This document shows positions 17,576-26,534 of a DNA stretch of 64,000 nucleotides, piece by piece. Positions within the stretch are counted from its first letter, which is position 1. Every line of letters begins with the position of its first letter. The DNA lies in assembly GCF_019042215.1 (NCBI RefSeq), contig NZ_JAHQCS010000154.1, positions 1 through 64,000 of the forward strand, given 5' to 3'. Both the position numbers and the translations under genes were made by a program. This stretch comes from Evansella tamaricis. GTDB taxonomy: Bacteria; Bacillota; Bacilli; Bacillales; Salisediminibacteriaceae. The notes under the pieces are model-generated. The model worked only from the letters and a program-made list of their open reading frames with translations. It did not search any database and had not been told where the DNA came from.

Positions 17576-17592
17576 TGTGAACTTTGTTAACA
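17576..17592. promoter_or_regulatory. GlnR/TnrA box, proximal
   Basis: TGTGAACTTTGTTAACA matches the nitrogen-control consensus TGTNANATTTTNTNACA at all but two fixed positions. It abuts the glnA ribosome binding site, so binding here would obstruct elongation or late initiation. Confidence 0.7.
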
Positions 17593-17644
17593 TCGTTTGT
17601 GATGTTTTAATAGTAAGACACATTCGGGAATAAAAAAGGATTTT

Positions 17645-17661
17645 TGTAAGATTATCTGACA
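17645..17661. promoter_or_regulatory. GlnR/TnrA box, distal
   Basis: TGTAAGATTATCTGACA fits TGTNANATTTTNTNACA with one mismatch. It lies 69 bp (centre to centre) upstream of the proximal box. Paired boxes upstream of glutamine synthetase are the known Bacillus arrangement for nitrogen repression. Confidence 0.75.
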
Positions 17662-17798
17662 GACAAATTTTGAGACGGTTTTTTCTGACATTTTACGCTA
17701 TCTTTTATGTTTTAAGAAAACGAAAGTGATTGAATTTGTCCCTACAGACTTCTTTCATAACGACTGATGAATCTGAACAGGGATGAACTACTCCCAGG

Positions 17799-18944
17799 TT
17801 AGTCCACTTTCTCCCTGATATAATTTTCTTTATGAACCCGATATAACCCATGTCTGTCATGATAATAAATCCAATCACCGACTAAATTAATCCCTTGAAA
17901 CACTTTTTTATCAGGGTGTGCAAGCTGGACATTATCCATGTAATTTAACCTGGAGATAAAAAGTCCACCTTTGTTTCGGCTTTCACTTCCGTCTATATAA
18001 ATCACTTTATTATCCGAGATAAGTAAATGAGACGGATAAAAGTCCTTAATAGGATAAATTGTTTTTCCGTTTGCAAAAATCTTTGAGAGGTTGCCTAAAG
18101 GGGAACTTTGATTGGAAAAATAGATGGATCGATCCACTATATCAAACGTCCCAACTTCCTTTTTCATAATCATATGGTTTTCCGTACCATTTGTCCGCAT
18201 TTTATAGAGTTGTGGTACCCCGTTGCTCCCACCAATGTAATAGATCCACTCGTCTTTAAGAATCATAGATTGAACTTCTTCATTAATAAAAGTTGGATCT
18301 TGACCATTTATGTCCGTACTGAAGACACCACTTTGATTAGGAATGAGAAAATATAATCTATTCCCATAAACAACGAAATTTGTTACTACTCTATTGATAA
18401 GTTTCGTCACTTCGTTAGTTACTAGATTAATTTTATGTATTCCCGTATCAGTGACACAAAATAAGTCATTTCTTTTTACATTAATATACCGTACCTCATC
18501 ATACATAAGCTTTGAGATGGACGAACCATCTTCTCTCATCTTATATAGACCTTTTTTACAGGAATAATAGACATAATCCCCATCTGTTGCTACAAAACCA
18601 CCATTAAGTAAGTTAGCCCCAACTGTACCCGGTGATATTTCTGGAAATAACTTTTTATAAGTATAGGATGATTCAGCGTATGAATTTCTCTTTGGAGGAA
18701 CATTTATATCTTTCCACGTAAAGGATCTTGGAGACTTCGTTCTCCTGTCTTGACCCGTGTTATTTTCATGCTGTTGTCTTAATGTTTGGTTCATCAGCAC
18801 CTGGTATGCCTTTTGTCCTTGTTTAAACTTGAAAGGATCCCCGCCAACATCGGGGTGATGTAACTTAGCCATTTGACGATACGCTCTTTTTATTTCATCA
18901 GTAGATGCATGAACATCAACCCCTAGAATCTCAAAGTAATTCAT
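17799..18944 (-). CDS. J-domain protein with C-terminal propeller-like (DUF5050-type) region
   Basis: 381 residues. An N-terminal J domain (1-65) has the Hsp70-activating HPD motif at 30-32 within KLHHPDVGGDPFKF, preceded by EIKRAYRQMA. A basic linker (66-95) follows. The rest (about 98-375) is a run of short repeated beta units: DGDYVYYSCKKGLYKMREDG, VYGNRLYFLIPNQSG, KDEWIYYIGGSNGV, VGDWIYYHDRHGLYRV, like DUF5050 proteins. No zinc-finger or DnaJ C-terminal domain is present, so it is a specialised J protein, perhaps one that recruits Hsp70 to a bound target. It lies 2 kb upstream of an Hsp70/GrpE-like pair on the same strand, with glnA between. Confidence 0.85.
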   Translation of the reverse strand: MNYFEILGVDVHASTDEIKRAYRQMAKLHHPDVGGDPFKFKQGQKAYQVLMNQTLRQQHENNTGQDRRTKSPRSFTWKDINVPPKRNSYAESSYTYKKLFPEISPGTVGANLLNGGFVATDGDYVYYSCKKGLYKMREDGSSISKLMYDEVRYINVKRNDLFCVTDTGIHKINLVTNEVTKLINRVVTNFVVYGNRLYFLIPNQSGVFSTDINGQDPTFINEEVQSMILKDEWIYYIGGSNGVPQLYKMRTNGTENHMIMKKEVGTFDIVDRSIYFSNQSSPLGNLSKIFANGKTIYPIKDFYPSHLLISDNKVIYIDGSESRNKGGLFISRLNYMDNVQLAHPDKKVFQGINLVGDWIYYHDRHGLYRVHKENYIREKVD

Positions 18945-19042
18945 AAAACATGCCCCCTATATCATTTCACGAATGTAATCCATGGTTCTATCACTGACAC
19001 AACTTCTCATCTTTGTTCTATATAAAGAATATACACTAATTA

Positions 19043-19068
19043 TATAACGAACACAACGTTCTGTTATA
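19043..19068. promoter_or_regulatory. Inverted repeat in the divergent region 18945-19261
   Basis: TATAACGAAC, a 5-nt centre, then GTTCTGTTATA: near-perfect symmetry with one unpaired base. It sits between the divergent J-domain and GGDEF genes and could be an operator for either. The rest of this 317-bp gap is AT-rich, and I see no gene in it. Confidence 0.35.
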
Positions 19069-19261
19069 AATTTTTTAAATAGTTTATTAATAAGTGTTTT
19101 TTGTCGAAAGGAGGTATGGTTAAATAGGTATTTTGTAGAAATAGAGGTGGAACTAGGAGTATTTAATACAACTATTAAAATTTGTTATTAATACTAGAAT
19201 CCAAGATTCTTCCTAGGATATACTATATAAATAACAATAATTTGGAAGAAGGCGTTTCCTT

Positions 19262-20800
19262 ATGCAGTGGGTTAATAGTTCTATTTATTATTTCTTACTT
19301 AGTTTTATCCTTTCCTTCATTTTAGCTATCCTTTCCTATAATTATAGACATACTCCAGGAAAGAGATTTTTCTTTGTTCTTGCCCTTATCATCTCCACTA
19401 TTCCACTACTTACCTTGTTTGAAGTGCTTTCTACTTCCTTCCAGGCAAAATTATGGTGGAGAAACATTCAGCAAGCGCCCCTTGTTTTAGCCAGTTTATT
19501 TACTTTCGCATTAATCATGGATTACACAGGAAAACATGCCTTTACATCTAAGAAGTTTCTTTCCGTTTTATTCATTCCTAACTTCATTTTTCTTTCTCTC
19601 ATTTTCACTGACCAATATCATCACCTCATGAGATCATCTGTGGGACTCTACACAGCGAATGGATTGACAGCGATTGTTGTAGAACCTACGTTACTAAATA
19701 TAATCTTAATGATTTATCCGCAAATTGTTGTACTCATGGCACTCGCTGTATTACTTTCCAATTTACGTTACACGCAAAAATATAACCGAAAACAGCATAT
19801 TATTTTATTTGTTGGATTATGCATACCTACTTTAACAGTCGTTTTCTTACCTTTAATGCCTAGTAATATCATTGGTATCATCGCCCTCAGTTTTCTTCCA
19901 GGTGCATTGGTCCTTTATTACGGTTTGTTTAAACACAAATTTCTTTCCACCTGGCCCATTTCAAAGGATAAAATTTTTGATAATCTCAGGGAAGGTATTA
20001 TCCTTACCGACCAACACGACCTCATTGTGGATATTAACGCATCCGCAAAAGAACTGTTGAGTAAGATTTCCTCTTCTAATCTGGAGATGGAGGGACAATC
20101 GATTATCAGGTATATTAAGTCCCACGCTGATTTACAAGAGTTGTATTTGAAGAAAACAGAAGACACAAGGGAAATATTCATCGAAGGGAAAGGGGAGTTT
20201 TATACTATCCGCATTGCTAGGATTTTTCAACATGCAGGGGAAAAAATGGATGGTACGCTACTGATATTCACGAATATAACAGATAAAAAACGCTATGAAG
20301 AATCGTTGCTGAAGAGGGCCACTCACGATTCCTTAACTGGTTTATATAACCGTGGCCACTTTGTGGAACAAGTAAATTTGGAGTTGAAGAAACCTGAACT
20401 CTCCAAAACTCTGATGCTTATTGACCTTGATAATTTTAAACATATCAATGACACCTACGGACACCTTGCAGGAGACGATGCCTTAATTCATTTTACGAAA
20501 ACCTTGATGAACAACAACTTAGAGCATGCCATTGTGGGTAGAATTGGCGGCGATGAGTTTGCTATTTTCCTAAAGGGACTATCCAATAAAGAAAGTTATA
20601 ATAAGGCTGAATCGATTCGGGATACTATTGAGAAAACCTTTATTTACTTGGAAGGGAACACTCCGATAACCATTACTATCAGTATTGGCTTAGTGTACAT
20701 TGAAAAGGGTAATGTAGCCAGTTTCCGGGAAATCTATCATAATGCTGACAAACATCTATACTCTTCCAAAGGGGCGGGGAAAAACCGCGTTTCTGTGTGA
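19262..20800 (+). CDS. Membrane diguanylate cyclase: 7TM sensor, PAS, GGDEF
   Basis: 512 residues. The first 220 form seven or eight membrane helices of the His-kinase N7TM type. A PAS-like segment (about 230-345) begins DNLREGIILTDQHDLIVDINASAKELL. The C-terminal GGDEF domain (about 350-512) has RATHDSLTGLYNRGHF, LIDLDNFKHINDTYGHLAGDDAL and the intact active site GRIGGDEFAIFL, so synthesis of cyclic di-GMP from GTP is expected. No RxxD inhibitory site precedes the GGDEF motif. There is no EAL domain. It stands alone; a hairpin-forming TGTGCCT/AGGCACA pair lies just downstream but lacks a T-run. Confidence 0.9.
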   Translation: MQWVNSSIYYFLLSFILSFILAILSYNYRHTPGKRFFFVLALIISTIPLLTLFEVLSTSFQAKLWWRNIQQAPLVLASLFTFALIMDYTGKHAFTSKKFLSVLFIPNFIFLSLIFTDQYHHLMRSSVGLYTANGLTAIVVEPTLLNIILMIYPQIVVLMALAVLLSNLRYTQKYNRKQHIILFVGLCIPTLTVVFLPLMPSNIIGIIALSFLPGALVLYYGLFKHKFLSTWPISKDKIFDNLREGIILTDQHDLIVDINASAKELLSKISSSNLEMEGQSIIRYIKSHADLQELYLKKTEDTREIFIEGKGEFYTIRIARIFQHAGEKMDGTLLIFTNITDKKRYEESLLKRATHDSLTGLYNRGHFVEQVNLELKKPELSKTLMLIDLDNFKHINDTYGHLAGDDALIHFTKTLMNNNLEHAIVGRIGGDEFAIFLKGLSNKESYNKAESIRDTIEKTFIYLEGNTPITITISIGLVYIEKGNVASFREIYHNADKHLYSSKGAGKNRVSV

Positions 20801-20907
20801 GGTTTGTGCCTAAAGTAAAGGTAATTCGCCTTCAGGCACAGTATATCAAAACACTGGATTTAGACAACGATGCGAAAACTTATACTGTCTTATCTTTCGA
20901 GATAGAA

Positions 20908-22278
20908 CTACTCTTTTTCAGCTGCTTTAGTATAATAGTTCACTAGCACTTCCATCCCTTTATCGAAACTCTCCAATGGAAAACTTTCATTTGGAGAGTG
21001 TAGATTGTCCTCCGGTGTACCAAAACCAAGCAAGACAACCGGGATATGAAACAACCGGTCGATCATTTCCACTACAGGAATGGACCCCCCAAGGCGGACG
21101 AAGACAGCTTCTTTCCCAAATGCCTCTGAGTAGCTCTGTGCTGCTTTTTGTAGAAGGTCATGATTTGGGTCAATCTTGTAAGCACGTCCAAAAAGTGGGA
21201 CTGGGTCTACTTGAACCTTTACTCCCTTCGGAGCCACATTGTATAGGTGATCAGTAATTAATTGCTGAATTCGGTCAGGTTCTTGTCCTGGAACAAGACG
21301 ACAGGAAATTTTCGCTGTTGCTGTGGAAGGAATGATCGTTTTTGTACCTTCTCCTTGATAACCACTAAACATCCCATTAATCTCGAGAGTTGGTCTTGCC
21401 ATGGTGTGCTCTTTTGCTGTATATCCCACTTCCGGTGTCACTTCTTCAATCCCCACTGTTTTGGTATACTCTTCCCCAGGAGTTTCATTCATTAAACGGC
21501 GTTCCCCTTCGGATAGTTCTTCTATCCCTTCATAAAAACCCTGTACGGTAACTTGTTCTCCTTCGTTTTTCAGAGAGCCAATCATATGGGCCAAAGCCAT
21601 CGCTGGATTTTTCACGGCACCACCATAAATCCCCGAATGTAAATCACGGTCCGGTCCCGTTACCGTAACTTCGAGACCTGTAAATCCTTTTAATCCATAT
21701 AGAATGGTAGGCTGCCCTGCCTCCACCATTCCGGAATCGGAAATGATGGCAAAATCAGCCCGATACTGATCCAGCTTCTCCTGGAGGACACCAAAGAGGT
21801 GTTTACTGCCTATTTCCTCTTCCCCTTCAATGCAAACTTTCACGTTAATTGGAAGTCGCCCTAGCGTCTTCATAAAGGCTTCAAAAACAGCAAGATGCAT
21901 GAAGGTCTGCCCTTTGTCATCACTTGCCCCACGGGCATATAATTTTCCATTCCTGACCTCTGGGTGAAAAGGCTCACTTTCCCAAAGCTCCAACGGATCG
22001 GCAGGCTGCACATCATAATGTCCATAAAGAAGTACAGTAGGCGCCCCTTCTGCCTCGAGCCATTCCCCATATACAAGGGGATGACCTGGTGTAGAATGTA
22101 ATTTCACGTTTTTAAAACCTATATCATTTAAGTAGTCCACCACAAAATTACCTGCACGGACCACATCTTCATTATGTTTACTATCGGTACTAATACTTGG
22201 TATCGCTAAAAAATCAGTTAATTTTCGAAGCAACTGCTCTCGATTTTCTTTTAAATAGGACAAAATTTGTTCTGACAT
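20908..22278 (-). CDS. M20-family dipeptidase/metallopeptidase
   Basis: 456 residues. Cytoplasmic zinc peptidase of the M20 (CNDP dipeptidase-like) family. Metal and catalytic motifs: LLYGHYDVQPAD (His ligand and Asp), GASDDKGQ (bridging Asp), CIEGEEEIGS (catalytic Glu and Glu ligand), SDSGMV, and the late His in GTPEDNLHSPNE. The lid/dimerisation domain occupies about residues 185-335. RBS GGAGG precedes the ATG. Single gene. Substrate is unknown; small dipeptides are usual for this subgroup. Confidence 0.93.
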   Translation of the reverse strand: MSEQILSYLKENREQLLRKLTDFLAIPSISTDSKHNEDVVRAGNFVVDYLNDIGFKNVKLHSTPGHPLVYGEWLEAEGAPTVLLYGHYDVQPADPLELWESEPFHPEVRNGKLYARGASDDKGQTFMHLAVFEAFMKTLGRLPINVKVCIEGEEEIGSKHLFGVLQEKLDQYRADFAIISDSGMVEAGQPTILYGLKGFTGLEVTVTGPDRDLHSGIYGGAVKNPAMALAHMIGSLKNEGEQVTVQGFYEGIEELSEGERRLMNETPGEEYTKTVGIEEVTPEVGYTAKEHTMARPTLEINGMFSGYQGEGTKTIIPSTATAKISCRLVPGQEPDRIQQLITDHLYNVAPKGVKVQVDPVPLFGRAYKIDPNHDLLQKAAQSYSEAFGKEAVFVRLGGSIPVVEMIDRLFHIPVVLLGFGTPEDNLHSPNESFPLESFDKGMEVLVNYYTKAAEKE

Positions 22279-22346
22279 GTACTTTCCTCCAATTTTTGCT
22301 ATTATGGTATTTATTTTTTATTCTATCAATTTTTTGTACACCCACT

Positions 22347-23165
22347 CTAGTTTTTAACCATCATGGATTTTGTATAGGCGATCCTTAATCCGTTTCTTTC
22401 CATATTATTTTGGCTTATTGAGCCAAATTTAGCTTGAGCAACAACTGTTTGGCACCCTTGATCAAGGGCATCTGACAACCTCCTTCTAATTAGAGCCTGG
22501 TGTACTCCCTTATTGCGAAAAACAGGGATAGTTGCAGATGCTGCCAGACTTCCCACACTCCCTTTCGTGAATAATACACCAATACCTGCAGGATTATCAT
22601 CAACCATTGCAAGATAGAAGGTCCAATTGTCCTGATCATATAGAACTTCATTATTCTTCGCTATACCCGATTTTAAGAATTCTGGAAGTTGAAATCCTTT
22701 TGTGTAAATGTCCGCAAACAAATCAAACTCATTTCCCTTTAATTTGCGGATTCTAATAAAAGGATCAGTAGTTCTTTCATCTATGTAATTATTGTTTAAT
22801 TCAGGTGTATAAAGCGTGGAATGAAAATCGGTTTGGAAAAATCCCCGCTCATTAAAATAGTGAAATAATTCCGGCGTTGAGTAGGCAGGAGTGATTTCAA
22901 AACGAGCCGGAATATCCCTTTTTTTGTAAAAATCCAGAATTTCCTCTATATATTTTTCCTCTCCAGCAGTTATTCCCAGAACCTTATTAAAAGAAGGTCC
23001 TGGAATATTTTTGACGGAAAAGGCCATGGCATTTCCAAACTTCCTCATTGCCACGTCCATCGGGTTCCCCTCAATCTGTTGAATGGCAGAAAGTCTAGAA
23101 GTTAATGCATCTACTTCTGCATTCTCTATTTGTTGTGCAGTTTTTTTCGTTAATACAATATTCAT
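22347..23165 (-). CDS. GNAT-family N-acetyltransferase
   Basis: 272 residues from the chosen start. The C-terminal half has the GNAT fold: PFIRIRKLKGNEFDLFADIY, then the acetyl-CoA-binding strand and loop GIGVLFTKGSVGSLAASATI and PVFRNKGVHQALIRRRLSDA. The N-terminal third is a helical region found in some larger GNATs. The reading frame extends upstream to a GTG, but GGTGGGG 5 nt before the ATG at 23165 supports this start. It follows the AIM24 gene by 24 bp on the same strand, so they are probably cotranscribed. Acceptor unknown. Confidence 0.85.
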   Translation of the reverse strand: MNIVLTKKTAQQIENAEVDALTSRLSAIQQIEGNPMDVAMRKFGNAMAFSVKNIPGPSFNKVLGITAGEEKYIEEILDFYKKRDIPARFEITPAYSTPELFHYFNERGFFQTDFHSTLYTPELNNNYIDERTTDPFIRIRKLKGNEFDLFADIYTKGFQLPEFLKSGIAKNNEVLYDQDNWTFYLAMVDDNPAGIGVLFTKGSVGSLAASATIPVFRNKGVHQALIRRRLSDALDQGCQTVVAQAKFGSISQNNMERNGLRIAYTKSMMVKN

Positions 23166-23189
23166 TTTTTCCCCACCAATCTCCACCTA

Positions 23190-23888
23190 TCACTTGGAAT
23201 TGTTGTTCTCCCAGTTCACTTCTTCGACAGACTGCACAATGACAAAACCTTCACCAGAAAACTCCATTTGAAATGATTCTCCACTTCCACGGCCAAAGAG
23301 GGTTCTAATACTAATATCTGTTCGGATCTCCGGTTGTAAATGTCCAGACCATGCAACAGTTGCATGCGGATCGGTCATCACAGGAATCCCTGGACGAACC
23401 GGTAATGTCAGTGGCTCATAGTGGGAAGTTATTGCAATCATCCCCCTACCCTTAAGTGTTACATTGAATAATCCCCCAGACATCATACCAGCTACACGTT
23501 TCATCAGTTTTATATCCCATTCAATGCTTGGCTCGAACGCCAGCAGGTCATTACCATTTACTGTTATTTCCTCGTTATCCAACTGGAGGATGATAATTTT
23601 CTTTCCTTGATCTGCTAAATACAATTGGCCATTACCATGGGCTTTCATCAATGCACTCCCCTCACCGGTGAGCGCTTTTTTAAACATACGTCCTACCCCA
23701 TGTTCTAAAATTCTTTCCCGTTCGAATTTTATTTTTCCATTATAGGAGACCATTGATCCAACCTTTGCCCACACGGTATCTTTTAAATTCACTTCCAAAA
23801 TACGTGGTGTTTCCAGTTCAAAAAAGTCATTCCCTCTGTCATCTTGGACAGTTTGCTTTATAAATTTATCAATGGAATATTTACTCAT
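23190..23888 (-). CDS. AIM24-family protein
   Basis: 232 residues. AIM24 (old DUF124) proteins have a beta-rich fold like tryptophan RNA-binding attenuation protein; function unclear. Seen here: LKDTVWAKVGSMVSYNGKIKF, GEGSALMKAHGNGQLYLADQG, NDLLAFEPSIEWDIKL, GLFNVTLKGRGMIAITSH and the glycine-rich GRGSGESFQMEFSG. The frame is open further upstream, but GGAGG with 7-nt spacing marks the ATG at 23888. Cotranscribed with the GNAT gene; the intervening hairpin separates it from the upstream DUF3895-like gene. Confidence 0.88.
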   Translation of the reverse strand: MSKYSIDKFIKQTVQDDRGNDFFELETPRILEVNLKDTVWAKVGSMVSYNGKIKFERERILEHGVGRMFKKALTGEGSALMKAHGNGQLYLADQGKKIIILQLDNEEITVNGNDLLAFEPSIEWDIKLMKRVAGMMSGGLFNVTLKGRGMIAITSHYEPLTLPVRPGIPVMTDPHATVAWSGHLQPEIRTDISIRTLFGRGSGESFQMEFSGEGFVIVQSVEEVNWENNNSK

Positions 23889-23956
23889 GGTCCATCCTCC
23901 TTTTTTATAATCATAACGTAAATGGTTTTTCAAAGAGGATTCAAACGGCTAAATAC

Positions 23957-23997
23957 GAGGTCACTGAAAAAGTTGGTTTATACTTTTCAGTGACCTC
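23957..23997. terminator. Long hairpin downstream of the DUF3895-like gene
   Basis: Perfect 14-bp inverted repeat (GAGGTCACTGAAAA / TTTTCAGTGACCTC) with a 13-nt loop, abutting the stop codon at 23998. Neither side ends in a long T-run, but the A4/T4 at the stem top gives some symmetry. A terminator or mRNA-stabilising structure is likely. Confidence 0.55.
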
Positions 23998-24981
23998 CTA
24001 ACTACAGCCTATATATGTGTAATAACGATCCTCTAACTCCAGGACACCGATGTGTTTTGCCTTCGCCTTACTTACTAATAAGTCTAGGTAAAAGCAAACA
24101 GCTACATATAATTTCGGTTTTCTAGTAGTGTATCTTTCACGAGGTGCTCCATTGTTTTTTATTAATAGCTCCGTTATAACTCTGGCGCTTGTTACCCCTT
24201 CTTTCAGATACCTTTGTACAGCCTCCCTGTACTGTGGATCAAGGGCATGTGGAGATACATCCTTTTCCCTTTTGGGGGCTGGCATTTCTTCTTCTGTGAA
24301 TAAATTGATTGCAACAGGTTCCTTTACTTTGGATTCCGTTTCCCTTTCTAATAGACTCTCGTTTATTTCAGGTCGTTTTCTCTCATGCGGCTGGCTTTCA
24401 CCTGTATTCATAAAGGTTAATACTTGTTGTCGCAGCCTTCGGATCTGCCTGTCCAATAATGGAACTTTGTTTTTTAAATGCAAATCCATGTCCTTTGAAA
24501 AACTAAAGTCCTCTGGCAGAAATGGAATCTCCTGCATTAAATTCCAATCAGACTTTATTTTTACGAGGAGTTCATCCATCTCGTACTCAATGGTTTGAAA
24601 TCCGTTTTTTATCCTCGCTACTATCTCAGCAGGTATCTCCGTATGTTCTTCAAAATGTTTGATACCAAAACACCTGGCTTCATTTGTAGTCTTATGTTTG
24701 ACGATGTATTGATAACGTAACGGTCTGCCACACTCACAAGGTGTTTCAGGATTCACAAATCCATTGTCAATATAATCCACAAGTACCCACTCATCCAGTA
24801 AATGCTCCAGTTCTTCACTTGAAATGTTAGATGGGAGGACAATCCCTTTATCCTTGGCCAATTCATTGGCAAATACCGTTTTCTTGCCCCTTTTTACATA
24901 GTTTAGAATGAAATTACGTTGTTCCTCGGAGAGACTTCCAACTATTTCATCCCGTTCTTCTTTCGTTAATATCAAAGCCAT
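23998..24981 (-). CDS. DUF3895-like protein
   Basis: 327 residues, cytoplasmic, no signal peptide or membrane segment. The N-terminal helical part (1-80) begins LTKEERDEIVGSLSEEQRNF. A possible metal-binding site CECGRPLRYQY is at about 92-102. A low-complexity acidic/basic linker (about 190-245) joins a C-terminal domain with DPQYREAVQRYLKEGVTSAR and YVAVCFYLDLLVSKAKAK. The C-terminal part resembles DUF3895 of Bacillus, from memory. No function is known to me. GGGAGTGG is 10 nt upstream of the ATG. Confidence 0.6.
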   Translation of the reverse strand: MALILTKEERDEIVGSLSEEQRNFILNYVKRGKKTVFANELAKDKGIVLPSNISSEELEHLLDEWVLVDYIDNGFVNPETPCECGRPLRYQYIVKHKTTNEARCFGIKHFEEHTEIPAEIVARIKNGFQTIEYEMDELLVKIKSDWNLMQEIPFLPEDFSFSKDMDLHLKNKVPLLDRQIRRLRQQVLTFMNTGESQPHERKRPEINESLLERETESKVKEPVAINLFTEEEMPAPKREKDVSPHALDPQYREAVQRYLKEGVTSARVITELLIKNNGAPRERYTTRKPKLYVAVCFYLDLLVSKAKAKHIGVLELEDRYYTYIGCS

Positions 24982-25024
24982 TATTTATGATCCACTCCCT
25001 TTTTCCATTTAGAAAAAGACTTTA

Positions 25025-25543
25025 CTACCAATCCATTTGTTTACAAAGATTTGTGATGTGTGCGAGATGATGATTGCTATGCCAAGCATACATACCTATA
25101 TTTTGCTTTATTGGTACTTCACCTAATTCGGGATGGACAAATAGTTTTTCCAAATCGGTTGGAGATAAACTCTGTAATAGATTCGCCCAACGATGATGTA
25201 AACCTGTCAAGATTAGCAGGGAACTCTCCACAGATAGCGCGGAATCAGTCAACTCTGCCCACTCTGTCTCATCATAAGGTTTTATAACTGGACTCTCTTC
25301 CGTCAGCGCCAATTTCAACCGAATAAAAGCATTCATGTGACTGTCCGCCAGGTGATGAACCACTTGGCGTATTGTCCATCCATCTTTCCGATAAGGTGTA
25401 TCTAATTGCTCATCCTTTAAATGTTCAATCGCTTTGCGCAGTCTTTCTGGTAATTCTTCAATCTTATTTATCCAGTCCTGTAAAACATCTGTAGATATTT
25501 CACCATCATAATTGAATTTACCTATGGGATAGCGTTCATCCAT
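25025..25543 (-). CDS. YfiT/BstA-type bacillithiol transferase (DinB superfamily)
   Basis: 172 residues from ATG at 25543, chosen because AGGAGG lies 9 nt upstream; an open frame extends ten codons further. Close in motif order to Bacillus subtilis YfiT: YPIGKF, LDTPYRKDGWTIRQVVHHLAD and SHMNAFIRLKLALTEE, then the metal ligands YAWHSNHHLAH. YfiT-like four-helix DinB proteins bind a divalent metal through three histidines and transfer bacillithiol to electrophiles; this links the genome to bacillithiol-making Firmicutes. Confidence 0.9.
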   Translation of the reverse strand: MDERYPIGKFNYDGEISTDVLQDWINKIEELPERLRKAIEHLKDEQLDTPYRKDGWTIRQVVHHLADSHMNAFIRLKLALTEESPVIKPYDETEWAELTDSALSVESSLLILTGLHHRWANLLQSLSPTDLEKLFVHPELGEVPIKQNIGMYAWHSNHHLAHITNLCKQMDW

Positions 25544-25581
25544 TCCTTCCATCCTCCTACTCAAAATCAGCAATATTAATA

Positions 25582-26331
25582 TTAATCACTCTGGGATTCG
25601 GACAACTTCTTAAAAAGATTCTCTGCTTCTTCTCTAGATCCTGCCGGTGCAGCAAAATACAACTCATTATATGTTCCCGTTTGCCCTGCCATTTCATTGA
25701 AATCCTTGGATATCCAAAGCTCCCCTGGATGGTCTCCGTATATCATGTAATTATAACTGTCCCTTTTAAATTTATCTTTCATTAAATCTGATCTTTCCTT
25801 ACCGAAACTAGTGAGAAAATAATCTTCCCCATCCATGTATACCGTTCCGTGCATAAGGTCTGCAAAAACATGTTTCTGGAATTCTACTTCCAGTGTCAGT
25901 TCTATCACCTCACTGATGGATCTATCTGCGGAAAAAGCATAGGCCTGATACGTTTTGTTAATCTCTTCCGGTGCCGTGTAGACTGTGATACTGATAAAGA
26001 GAAGAAAAGCCGTTACAAAATGAAATATGGTTCGGACATACATTTTTGACTCCCGCTCATATTTCCACTCCATGTATGTACGATAGATCAATATAATGCA
26101 TGGTACACCAAGAAAATAGTATTCTATACTTTCATAACCAAGCATGAACACAAAGATAAAAGGAATAGCAATCATTGCTATCAGGAGAAATCTTTCTCCT
26201 AATTTATGTTTATCATTCACATGTTCATAGAAAAAATTCTTCCCCTTTTCGATCTGGAATTTTTTCGTCAATATTCGCTGTGCCGTAATGTCAAAGATAA
26301 TAAGAAAAATAAAAAATATAATCAGGAACAT
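25582..26331 (-). CDS. DUF4181-type membrane protein
   Basis: 249 residues. A first membrane helix (2-18) is followed by three more (about 47-65, 68-83 and 100-120), with the motif EWKYERESKMYV between the third and fourth. The remaining 130 residues are predicted extracytoplasmic and carry LMHGTVYMDGEDYFLTSFGKE. The membrane part resembles DUF4181 of Bacillus by memory. No catalytic motif. It ends 39 bp before the YfiT-type gene. Confidence 0.6.
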   Translation of the reverse strand: MFLIIFFIFLIIFDITAQRILTKKFQIEKGKNFFYEHVNDKHKLGERFLLIAMIAIPFIFVFMLGYESIEYYFLGVPCIILIYRTYMEWKYERESKMYVRTIFHFVTAFLLFISITVYTAPEEINKTYQAYAFSADRSISEVIELTLEVEFQKHVFADLMHGTVYMDGEDYFLTSFGKERSDLMKDKFKRDSYNYMIYGDHPGELWISKDFNEMAGQTGTYNELYFAAPAGSREEAENLFKKLSESQSD

Positions 26332-26534
26332 GAAAACACTCCCCGTGGAGGTAAGATTTTTGTATCGTACTTTGGATATACTCTTTTACGAATCCACTGT
26401 ATAAAAAGTTCCACTTATTTGAGTCCATATGATGTTTCATTCAGTTAACAGCCTGATAGGTAAATGCTATTAACCTAATTTCCCATTCCTCCAAAATACT
26501 GATTTGTTAAACAAAGGATAGGAGGCTACAATGA

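Noticed and set aside
19048-19062. LexA box CGAACACAACGTTC
   Set aside because: Half-sites are separated by five bases, while the Bacillus LexA box needs four; no damage gene adjoins.
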